From Acholeplasmataceae bacterium UBA2284 (GTDB taxonomy: Bacteria; Bacillota_I; Bacilli_A; Acholeplasmatales; Acholeplasmataceae): DNA of 36,439 nt. The notes below the pieces were generated by a model. That model was not told where the DNA came from and searched no databases. It saw nothing but the letters and a program-made list of their open reading frames with translations. This document shows positions 16,337-24,251 of the stretch, piece after piece; the first letter of the stretch is position 1; the number at the start of each line of letters is the position of its first letter. The position numbers and the translations under genes were made by a program. The DNA lies in assembly GCA_002345705.1 (NCBI GenBank), contig DDWO01000016.1, forward strand, positions 1 to 36,439. The letters are read 5' to 3'.

Positions 16337-18130
16337 ATGAATAAACTAGCACTATGGCACAATGCCAAGTCGGAGTTCTCTTACGCTTACGATCAAGAGA
16401 CACTCCATATAACATTAAGAACTGCAAAAAATGATATCGAAAAGGTCCAAATTATCTTTGGAGATCCATTCTCTTGGGGTGGAGATTCTTTTGGTAAACC
16501 TTATTGGAAACATGATGTTTTAGAGATGAAGCGTCGTTATCAAACCGATGACTTCGATTTTTATTTTATCGAAATCAGACCTCCTTATTTGAGAACTAAA
16601 TATGCATTCATTTTAGAGTCTGAGGATAAGAGATATGTGCTTGGTTCTAAACGAGTCCGTTTGATTACGGATGAATCCAAGCTATATGAAAAATTTGATT
16701 TAAGTGAATACTATAACTTTCCTTACTTAAATCATGAGGACTTACATCAAACTCCAGAATGGGTAAAGGATGTCGTTTGGTATCAAATTTTTCCGGACCG
16801 TTTTCATAGCTTTAGAAAACAAAGTGATTTGAAATGGGGTAAGCTCCCAGTGAATAATCATGAGCTATATGGTGGTGATCTACTTGGTGTTATTGATAAG
16901 CTTCCATACTTGAAAGAACTGGGCATAACTGGGATCTATTTCACACCAATTTTTTTAGCTCCTACAGCACACAAGTATGATACAACTGATTATTTTTTAA
17001 TCGATCCACAATTTGGAACGAATGAGGATTTTAAACTTCTAGTTCAAAAGGCTCATGAGCTTGGAATTAAAGTGATGCTTGATGGAGTCTTTAATCACTG
17101 TGGATTTGATCATCCATATTTCCAGGATGTAGTAAAAAATGGTGAGAACTCTATTTATAAGGATTGTTTCTTTATCGATAAATTCCCTGTTATTAATTTC
17201 CCTTTAAATAGCCATGGAAAGCCAACAAACTATTATGGCATCGAACTGAATTTAAAAACTTTTGCATTTACACCACACATGCCAAAATGGAATACTTCCA
17301 ATCCGATTGCTGAAAAGCATTTACTTGATTGTATAAAATTTTGGATTGAAGAATTTGATATTGATGGCTGGAGACTTGATGTCTCTAATGAGATTTCTCA
17401 TGACTTTTTAAGACAGATCAAAAAGGTATCAAGACAGACGAAAAAGGATACATTTATATTAGGCGAAAACTGGGATTCCTCTTATCCTTGGCTTCATGGT
17501 GATCAGCTAGATTCTGTGATGAACTATGATCTATCATTTCCAATTTGGAAATATTTAGAAAACCAAATGGATTTGAAGACATTTAAGGATGTTGTAACGA
17601 TGTATCTAGCAACAACTCCAAAAAATGTAATGGAAAATATGTTTAATCTTGTTGGCTCTCATGATACGATTCGAATTAAGCGCAGACTAAAGGATGATCC
17701 AAAACGTGTAAAGCTTTCATATCTTTTAATGTTTTTATCAGCTGGTGCACCAAATATTTATTATGGTGATGAAATCGGAATTACCGGTGAGCATGACCCT
17801 GATAACAGACGTTGCATGCTTTGGAATGAAAAAGAACAGGACTTGGATTTCTACAATTTCACTAAGAAATTAATCGAGCTTAGAAATCTTCACCCATCAT
17901 TTAGTGATTATGATTATCATTTTATTGATTCTAATATATTAATGTTTACAAAAGATAAAGATAATGATCAAATTTTAGTAATGATGAACAATGGAAATCA
18001 AACTAAAATAGATATAAATCCTACTTATAAGGGTGTTTATAAAAATTTATTTACTAACGAAAAAGTTGAACTTCGTGATACAATCATTCTAGAAGAGTAC
18101 CAATATCTACTTCTTCAGAAGGAGGACTAA
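16337..18130 (+). CDS. GH13 neopullulanase / cyclomaltodextrinase-like enzyme (GH13_20)
   Basis: A 597-residue cytoplasmic glycosidase. An N-terminal beta domain of about 120 residues (CBM34-like, typical of maltogenic amylases, neopullulanases and cyclomaltodextrinases) precedes the GH13 barrel, which starts around VVWYQIFPDRFH. Catalytic residues: D348 in DGWRLDVSNEI, E377 in ILGENW, D443 in VGSHDTIR. No signal peptide. The frame can be opened from TTG 16325 or GTG 16328, but ATG 16337 with GGTGAT just upstream gives the family-like MNKLALWHN start. It ends one base before the LacI regulator gene, whose ribosome site GGAGG lies in its last codons. Substrates are likely imported cyclodextrins or short branched maltodextrins; the three named activities cannot be separated from sequence. 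Confidence 0.93.
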   Translation: MNKLALWHNAKSEFSYAYDQETLHITLRTAKNDIEKVQIIFGDPFSWGGDSFGKPYWKHDVLEMKRRYQTDDFDFYFIEIRPPYLRTKYAFILESEDKRYVLGSKRVRLITDESKLYEKFDLSEYYNFPYLNHEDLHQTPEWVKDVVWYQIFPDRFHSFRKQSDLKWGKLPVNNHELYGGDLLGVIDKLPYLKELGITGIYFTPIFLAPTAHKYDTTDYFLIDPQFGTNEDFKLLVQKAHELGIKVMLDGVFNHCGFDHPYFQDVVKNGENSIYKDCFFIDKFPVINFPLNSHGKPTNYYGIELNLKTFAFTPHMPKWNTSNPIAEKHLLDCIKFWIEEFDIDGWRLDVSNEISHDFLRQIKKVSRQTKKDTFILGENWDSSYPWLHGDQLDSVMNYDLSFPIWKYLENQMDLKTFKDVVTMYLATTPKNVMENMFNLVGSHDTIRIKRRLKDDPKRVKLSYLLMFLSAGAPNIYYGDEIGITGEHDPDNRRCMLWNEKEQDLDFYNFTKKLIELRNLHPSFSDYDYHFIDSNILMFTKDKDNDQILVMMNNGNQTKIDINPTYKGVYKNLFTNEKVELRDTIILEEYQYLLLQKED

Positions 18131-19105
18131 ATGATGAAGCCAACTATCCGTGATGTAGCAAAAAAAGCAAATGTTAGCGTATCTACAGTTTCGAGAGTTA
18201 TTAACCAAAAAGGTTATGTGCATGAAGATACCAAACTTTTGGTCAATAAGATCATCGAAGATTTAGGATTTATTCCAAATCAACTTGCTAGAAGTCTAAC
18301 CTCTAGAAGTTCTAAAATCATTGGTGTTATCGTCCCTCATATTGGACCTTCATTTTATGGTGAACTTCTTGAAGGTATTGAATCTCAAGCTGCTGCCTAC
18401 GGATATAAAATTATGTTCTGCCATACTCAAGATGATCCTGATCGTGAGCTTGAGTACTTAAAATTCTTTGAACAATATAATATTGAAGGCTTAATTATCG
18501 CATCTAACTTTTCCAATCGCGATAAGCTCGTAGAATTAAACATTCCAGTCGTGACTGTCGACCATATTTTAGATGAAAATATTCCATCAATCACTTCAGA
18601 TAACGTTAAAGGTGGAACATTAGCTGCGAAGAAATTAATTGAGACTGGGGCTAGAAATATATTAGTTTTTCGAGGACCATCCTTTCTTCTTACAACAATG
18701 GAAAGAACGATTGGTTTCTTAAATGAACTGAAACAACACGATTTATTCGCAGATATCTTTGATTTCGATTTAATTAATCCAGATTTTAAATTAATTGAAG
18801 AAATCCTAAAGAATAATCCGAATGTAGATGGTATATTTACTTTCTCAGACACACTTGCTTTCGCAACCCTAAATATTTTACAAAAGCTTGGACGCAAGGT
18901 TCCTGATGATGTATCTCTAGTTGGATATGATAATACTCCATATTCGAAATGGATGACGCCATCGATTACGACCGTACATCAATCAGTCAACTTTATGGGT
19001 AAACAGTCCTTCATTAATCTGACTAGATTAATACGTGGTGTTGAACTAGAAAGTTTACATGATATTATTGATGTCAAATTAATTGAACGAGAAACAACCA
19101 AATAG
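18131..19105 (+). CDS. LacI-family transcriptional regulator, probable maltodextrin repressor
   Basis: A 324-residue LacI/GalR regulator. The N-terminal helix-turn-helix TIRDVAKKANVSVSTVSRVI is followed by the hinge helix (PNQLARSLTSR) and a periplasmic-binding-like effector domain (IGVIVPHIGPSFYG, FTFSDTLAFATL, VSLVGYDNTPYSKWMTPSITT). It is co-transcribed with the neopullulanase-like gene, directly abutting its stop. Two ATGs follow each other: 18131 (5 bases after GGAGG) and 18134 (8 bases, perhaps better). LacI-type palindromes lie at the control regions of the neighbouring operons (16277, 26694, 33850-33908), so this protein probably represses them in the absence of maltodextrin. The effector is inferred from context, not from the binding pocket. 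CcpA is a less likely identity, given the location. Confidence 0.92.
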   Translation: MMKPTIRDVAKKANVSVSTVSRVINQKGYVHEDTKLLVNKIIEDLGFIPNQLARSLTSRSSKIIGVIVPHIGPSFYGELLEGIESQAAAYGYKIMFCHTQDDPDRELEYLKFFEQYNIEGLIIASNFSNRDKLVELNIPVVTVDHILDENIPSITSDNVKGGTLAAKKLIETGARNILVFRGPSFLLTTMERTIGFLNELKQHDLFADIFDFDLINPDFKLIEEILKNNPNVDGIFTFSDTLAFATLNILQKLGRKVPDDVSLVGYDNTPYSKWMTPSITTVHQSVNFMGKQSFINLTRLIRGVELESLHDIIDVKLIERETTK

Positions 19106-19111
19106 TAAAAG

Positions 19112-19138
19112 AAAACACCTCATTTGAGGTGTTATTTT
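19112..19138. terminator. Bidirectional Rho-independent terminator between lacI-type gene and glgB
   Basis: AACACCTC pairs with GAGGTGTT around the loop ATTT, with an A-run on the left and T-run on the right, so it can stop transcription from both sides. It lies between the convergent genes and overlaps the glgB stop codon. Confidence 0.9.
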
Positions 19139-20982
19139 TTTACATGTCTTAAGATGATTCCAGATAAAGGTCCAAGCACTGGTTTAATGATGTAGCTGAA
19201 CTGATTCTTATTTTGTTTAATCGTTTTGAGTGGCTTACCGTTATATAAATCAGAGCCAAAGTATATTTCTTTATCGCTATTCAATATTTCTTCATAGGTT
19301 CCATAAAGTGGTACACCAATCTCATAAAACTCATGAACATTAGGCGTCATGTTTAGGATAATCACTAAGGTTTCTGTATCGCTTCTTCTGATGAATGCGA
19401 ATACGGACTGATCCTGATCATCAACAACTGACCATTCAAATCCCTTTGGATGATGATCATATTGAAAGAGTGCATCATGGTGACGATAAACCTGAGCTAA
19501 ATCCTTAAAAAATCGATTTGCCTTTTGGTGTGCTGGAAAGTTAAATAAATTCCAATCAAGCTCCTTATTGAATGCCCATTCAGAAAAAGATGCGAATTCC
19601 TGACCCATAAAGAGTAGTTTCTTACCTGGATGTGTCATCCATAGTGTTAGGAGCAATCTCCAATTCGCCATTTTTTGGAAATAATCTCCAGGCATTTTAT
19701 TGACTAATGAGCCCTTCATGTGTACGACTTCATCGTGTGAAAAAGGGAGTACAAATTGCTCGTTAAAGGCATAAACCAGTCCAAATGTGATTTTATCATG
19801 ATGGAATTTACGGTGAATTGGATCTTCCTTAAAGTATCTAAGGACATCATTCATAAAGCCCATATTCCATTTATAATTAAATCCCATCCCTCCAGTTGAT
19901 ACAGGATGTGTGACATATGGATAATCGGTAGAGTCTTCTGCCATAAATAAAATTCTGTCGTCTTTTCCAAATAAGTGGAAGCTTGCTTGTCTAATAAAGT
20001 TGATTGCGTCTTGATTGACGCCTTTTTGTTTATTACCTAAATAATAAATTAAATTAGAGACTGCATCGATTCTATAGCCATCAACATGGAAATAATCCAT
20101 CCAATAAGTAAGAGCCGATAGCATAAAGCTTCTAGTTATTCCCTTTGAAAAATCTAGATTATCTGTTCCCCATGTTACATTCTCACGTCTATCTTTATCA
20201 TTAAATTCATATAAAGGAGTTCCATCAAAGAATGATAGACCATGTGCATCCTTGCAAATATGACCTAAAACCCAATCAAAGATTACTCCAATGCCTGCTT
20301 GATGCATGCGGTCTATCAGATACATTAAATCCTTTGGAACACCAAAACGAGATGTTGATGCAAAATAGCCTGTTCCTTGGTATCCCCATGAATCATCTAA
20401 TGGGTATTCATAGATTGGAAGAAATTCCACATGTGTAAATCCTTGGTCTAAAACATAGGAAATGAGTTCATCAACAATCTCATTATATGGTTTAAATGCA
20501 CCAAATTTTCTTCTCCATGACCCAAGATGTACTTCATAGATTAAAAGCGGTTGCTCGTAGCTCTTCTTTTTTGTATAAATCCATTCGGAGTCATTCCAAA
20601 TGTATCCATCGATATTGGTAATCTTGGATGCAGTTTGTGGTCTTTCCTCTGCATAGTGAGCAAAGGGGTCGGCCTTAAAAATAACTCTTCCCTTGGTTGT
20701 ATGTATTTCATATTTATAGGTTGCCCATTCATGATTTCCTAATACTTCAATTCTAAAGAAACCCATGTGATGGATTTTAGTTAATACATGTTTCCATCCC
20801 TCATAGTTATTGAAACTAGATATCAATCTAACCTCAACAGCATTTGGAGCGTAAACAGTAAATTCAGTTGCGTAAATATCTCCATTTTCATCTTTTAGAA
20901 GATGAGAGCCCATGAACTCATGTAAATTCGATGCTCTACCGAGCAAAAACTCATTAACGTCATGATCTGATATCAGTCGCAT
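19132..20982 (-). CDS. glgB: 1,4-alpha-glucan branching enzyme
   Basis: Cuts alpha-1,4 chains and re-attaches them through alpha-1,6 bonds. 616 residues: a CBM48 domain (about 25-125, FTVYAPNAVEVRLIS) and a GH13_9 barrel with the start IYEVHLGSW, GYQGTGYFASTSRFG, D306 in DGYRIDAVSNL, E349 in FMAEDS and D417 in SHDEVVHMKGS. It lacks the extra N-terminal N1 domain of E. coli GlgB. AGGAG precedes the ATG. It is the last gene of the phosphorylase operon, 10 bases after the pullulanase gene. No glgA or glgC is present in the window, so whether it serves glycogen synthesis or remodelling of imported glucans is open. Confidence 0.96.
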   Translation of the reverse strand: MRLISDHDVNEFLLGRASNLHEFMGSHLLKDENGDIYATEFTVYAPNAVEVRLISSFNNYEGWKHVLTKIHHMGFFRIEVLGNHEWATYKYEIHTTKGRVIFKADPFAHYAEERPQTASKITNIDGYIWNDSEWIYTKKKSYEQPLLIYEVHLGSWRRKFGAFKPYNEIVDELISYVLDQGFTHVEFLPIYEYPLDDSWGYQGTGYFASTSRFGVPKDLMYLIDRMHQAGIGVIFDWVLGHICKDAHGLSFFDGTPLYEFNDKDRRENVTWGTDNLDFSKGITRSFMLSALTYWMDYFHVDGYRIDAVSNLIYYLGNKQKGVNQDAINFIRQASFHLFGKDDRILFMAEDSTDYPYVTHPVSTGGMGFNYKWNMGFMNDVLRYFKEDPIHRKFHHDKITFGLVYAFNEQFVLPFSHDEVVHMKGSLVNKMPGDYFQKMANWRLLLTLWMTHPGKKLLFMGQEFASFSEWAFNKELDWNLFNFPAHQKANRFFKDLAQVYRHHDALFQYDHHPKGFEWSVVDDQDQSVFAFIRRSDTETLVIILNMTPNVHEFYEIGVPLYGTYEEILNSDKEIYFGSDLYNGKPLKTIKQNKNQFSYIIKPVLGPLSGIILRHVKK

Positions 20983-20992
20983 GAAATCACTC

Positions 20993-22951
20993 CTATTTCT
21001 TAATATGAATAATATAAATTCCTGGTTTGTCTACAAATAAATCCTGTTCTTCAGTTAGTGCCTTTTGTGAGGGGAAAATCAGCTTTCCATTATGGAGAGG
21101 AAACTTCTCAATCTCTGCATGATTTTTGATGTAATGTAGTAAAATTTCTTTCTCACTTTCAAGCTTATAAATAATTGTATTGTTTTCCTTAACAATTGAA
21201 ACAGAATCATTATATGTTGTTTGTCTGTATAGTTTAAACTTCTTTCTAAGCTTAAGAAGCTTCTTTAGCTTATCTACTGCATCATTTTTAACATTCCAAT
21301 GAATTTGATTGATTTCATCCGGACTATTATAGGAGTTTTCTACTCCAAACTTAGTTCTATAAAATTCTTGACCTGCATGATAAAAAGGTACGCCTTGTGA
21401 TATGGCAATCAAATGATTGACAAAATCCTGGCATTCTCTAAATGATTCCTTTTCAAATCCACAGGATAGAAGCATTTTATCATAATAAGTTAAATTATCA
21501 TGACATTCCACGTAGTTGATGGATTGATTTGGTGAAGAAAATAAATGCGGTGAACCAATGATACCTTCCATTGCCTTAGCCATCAATGATTTATTGCCCA
21601 TGGTGTATCCAAGAGCTGGTCCATGTAAATCACCCTTCATTGTATTTCTATAGAAATCATTAAAGTGGGCATAGTTAGTAAATAATGCTTGATTATTCAT
21701 ATTACTTCTTTGATTGTGTCTAACCTCTGTATTCATATTCCATCCTTCACCATATAGCATGATATAAGGATTTATATGTTTTAATTCCTTTTCGATGAGT
21801 AGCATCGTTTCGATATCGAGTAAACCCATTAAGTCAAATCTGAAACCATCTATTTGATAGTTTTTTGTGAAATGGATTAAGCTATCCACAATTAGCTTTC
21901 TAACCATGTAATTTCTAGTTTCAACATCGTTACCACAATAGGAAACTTCAGTCATCTTATGCTTGTTATTATGTCGATAAAAATATCCTGGGACAATTTG
22001 ATCATAGGGAAACGTATGGTGGTTATACACATGATTATAGACAACATCCATGTTGATTCCTAATCCAATAGCATGTGCATGATTCACAACTTTTCTAAGT
22101 CCGTTAATTCTATCATATGGATCATCTGGATTTTTAGAATACCAGCCTTCTACAGCGAAGTATTGACTTGGATTGTATCCCCAGTTATATAATTCTTTTT
22201 TATCGATATCATCTACACCTTCAAAATCATAAACAGGAAGCAGCTGTAAATGCGTCATTCCAAGATTCTTAATGTAGCTTAAAACATTCGTTTTTAAATA
22301 TTTACTTTTCTCAATAACACCCTCAAATAACCCCTTGGATTCTACATCAAGATTGATGGATAAATCTCTAATATGTCCCTCATAGATGACTGCATCCACG
22401 TAGTTCTTAAGAGCAATCGGACTCTTTTCAATAGCTACTGCTCTATCAAAATCAATGATATATGAATCCGTTGTAGAACAAGCATTGGTGTAGGGATCCT
22501 TGACGTCAACAAATTGATCAACTAAACGCATTTTATAGTGGTATGGTAATCCCTCTAAATTAGAGGATACCGTTTGAGTCCAAATTGGCTCGATATACTC
22601 CATTGGATACTCAATATCTTCAACTACTACAAAAACTTCCTTTGCTACCGGTGAAAAGAGTGAGAATTTGGTTGACTCAGGACTATAATCGTAGCCAAGC
22701 TTACCATCATATCTAAATCTTAAATCAAACTCCTTGGTAAGTGTAACTAATCCAATTTCAAGTGGATATTCTTCATCATTAATATAAATCTTGTCATTTA
22801 CATGTAATTCAATTGGCTTTTCACAGACAAAAAACTGATTAAAACCTTCGTTTTTTAACCAGTTTAATTGATTGTTTTCAATCTCTATTTTGTAAATGTA
22901 TGTATCGGATTCTACTCTAACTAACTGAAAACCATCAATAAATATTTTCAT
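20993..22951 (-). CDS. pulA: Cytoplasmic type I pullulanase (GH13_14)
   Basis: Debranching enzyme hydrolysing alpha-1,6 bonds of branched dextrins. 652 residues without signal peptide. An N-terminal region of about 75 residues, a CBM48-like domain (about 85-165) and the GH13 barrel are seen. Family motif YNWGYNPSQYF is close to the type I pullulanase signature YNWGYDP. Catalytic residues: D373 in DGFRFDLMGL, E402 in YGEGWN and D485 in ECHDNLT. The usual YELHVRD is replaced by YEGHIRD. Its ATG overlaps the stop of the preceding GH13 gene by ATGA and AAGGA lies upstream. With the phosphorylase it allows complete breakdown of branched oligosaccharides; it also could oppose GlgB in the same operon. 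Confidence 0.94.
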   Translation of the reverse strand: MKIFIDGFQLVRVESDTYIYKIEIENNQLNWLKNEGFNQFFVCEKPIELHVNDKIYINDEEYPLEIGLVTLTKEFDLRFRYDGKLGYDYSPESTKFSLFSPVAKEVFVVVEDIEYPMEYIEPIWTQTVSSNLEGLPYHYKMRLVDQFVDVKDPYTNACSTTDSYIIDFDRAVAIEKSPIALKNYVDAVIYEGHIRDLSINLDVESKGLFEGVIEKSKYLKTNVLSYIKNLGMTHLQLLPVYDFEGVDDIDKKELYNWGYNPSQYFAVEGWYSKNPDDPYDRINGLRKVVNHAHAIGLGINMDVVYNHVYNHHTFPYDQIVPGYFYRHNNKHKMTEVSYCGNDVETRNYMVRKLIVDSLIHFTKNYQIDGFRFDLMGLLDIETMLLIEKELKHINPYIMLYGEGWNMNTEVRHNQRSNMNNQALFTNYAHFNDFYRNTMKGDLHGPALGYTMGNKSLMAKAMEGIIGSPHLFSSPNQSINYVECHDNLTYYDKMLLSCGFEKESFRECQDFVNHLIAISQGVPFYHAGQEFYRTKFGVENSYNSPDEINQIHWNVKNDAVDKLKKLLKLRKKFKLYRQTTYNDSVSIVKENNTIIYKLESEKEILLHYIKNHAEIEKFPLHNGKLIFPSQKALTEEQDLFVDKPGIYIIHIKK

Positions 22952-24240
22952 TTAATATGTTCCTTTAATGTGTCTATGATAATAGGTGTACTATTTAACT
23001 CTATTTTACCATTTTTTACTTCAATATCCTCTTCGTTAATGAAATTCGTATAGATTCCATCTATAAGTGGGACTTCTACTGATTTTTGAAGTTCTAAATT
23101 AAATATTCCAACTAAAAATTGATTTTGATAGGTATATGAAAGTACTGCTACATCGACACTATGGTGCATATTATAGTTTCCAGAAATGAAGATCGGTTGT
23201 TTTTTTAATGCTGATAATCTTTGAATATAGGACTCTATTGATAAATCCTTGTTCCAAGGAACTAAATCATTTTCAAATAGACTTGGTACGTGATTGACTT
23301 GATGCTCTTGACCAGCATAAATAAATGCAGGACCCTTTAGGAAAAACATTAAGGCAATCATTTGCATGAAATGATCCTGATCTCTAACCTTACTTCTTAG
23401 GCGTGGTTGGTCATGATTTTCAAAGCTTCTTAGCTTGATATAATTTTTCGGATAGATTACATCTTGTCTAGCAACCTCTTCAAGCCATCTTGAAAGCTTT
23501 TTTCCATCCTTTAAATAATCATTCATATAATCAAATATATCGTAATCATAGCAAATATCAAAGGCTTCATACATCTGTGAGTCACTTGAACAGTCATAGC
23601 CCATATCTCTAAGATATTTAATAAATCCAGGGTGAACAGATTCAGTTAACCAGATTAAATTGGGGTTAACCTTTTCGACTTCGCTTCTAGCTTCTTTCCA
23701 GAAATCTATCGGAAGTAGTGGTGCGACATCGCATCTAAATCCATCAACGATTGCTCCCCAATATGTCAAGACATAGATTAAATAATCCCAAACAGGACGT
23801 TTAGCGAAATCTAGGTCTGTGATATCACTCCAATCACCTATACGATTAGCGAAATCACCATGCGCGTTTTTATAGAACCATTCAGGCTTTTCATTGACAA
23901 GCTTTGAATCTCTTGAGGTATGATTGAAAACGATGTCAATCATCACCTTCATATTGAGCTCATGTGCTTTTTTCACTAACTGCTTAAAATCACTCAGTGT
24001 ACCTAAATCTTCATGAATTTCCATGTAATCAACAATAGAATAGGGAGAACCCTTAGCACCTTTTCTAGCCTTCTTGCCAATCGGATGGATTGGTAAGAAA
24101 TAGATAACATCGGTTCCTAAGGATCTAATTCTTTCTAAATCATTGATAACACCTTGAAAATCCTGAGATGCAGAGTGTTGTCTTGGAAAGACTTGATAAA
24201 ATGTGTATGATCTTAAATTGAGGTCAGTTTGCTTCGCCAT
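22948..24240 (-). CDS. GH13 alpha-amylase-family glycosidase, cytoplasmic
   Basis: A compact 430-residue GH13 enzyme with no signal peptide and no N-terminal accessory domain. Barrel motifs: SYTFYQVFPRQHS, IDIVFNHTS (region I), VDGFRCDVAPLLP with nucleophile D171 (region II), IWLTESVH with E200 (region III), and FENHDQPR with D277 (region IV). The C-terminal beta domain is short. The Cys170-Asp171 pair and the APLLP tail of region II do not match the standard oligo-glucosidase or amylase subfamilies I know, so the product specificity is uncertain. It lies 11 bases after glgP and overlaps pulA by ATGA; AAGGAG precedes the ATG. Confidence 0.88.
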   Translation of the reverse strand: MAKQTDLNLRSYTFYQVFPRQHSASQDFQGVINDLERIRSLGTDVIYFLPIHPIGKKARKGAKGSPYSIVDYMEIHEDLGTLSDFKQLVKKAHELNMKVMIDIVFNHTSRDSKLVNEKPEWFYKNAHGDFANRIGDWSDITDLDFAKRPVWDYLIYVLTYWGAIVDGFRCDVAPLLPIDFWKEARSEVEKVNPNLIWLTESVHPGFIKYLRDMGYDCSSDSQMYEAFDICYDYDIFDYMNDYLKDGKKLSRWLEEVARQDVIYPKNYIKLRSFENHDQPRLRSKVRDQDHFMQMIALMFFLKGPAFIYAGQEHQVNHVPSLFENDLVPWNKDLSIESYIQRLSALKKQPIFISGNYNMHHSVDVAVLSYTYQNQFLVGIFNLELQKSVEVPLIDGIYTNFINEEDIEVKNGKIELNSTPIIIDTLKEHIK

Positions 24241-24251
24241 GATATATCTCC

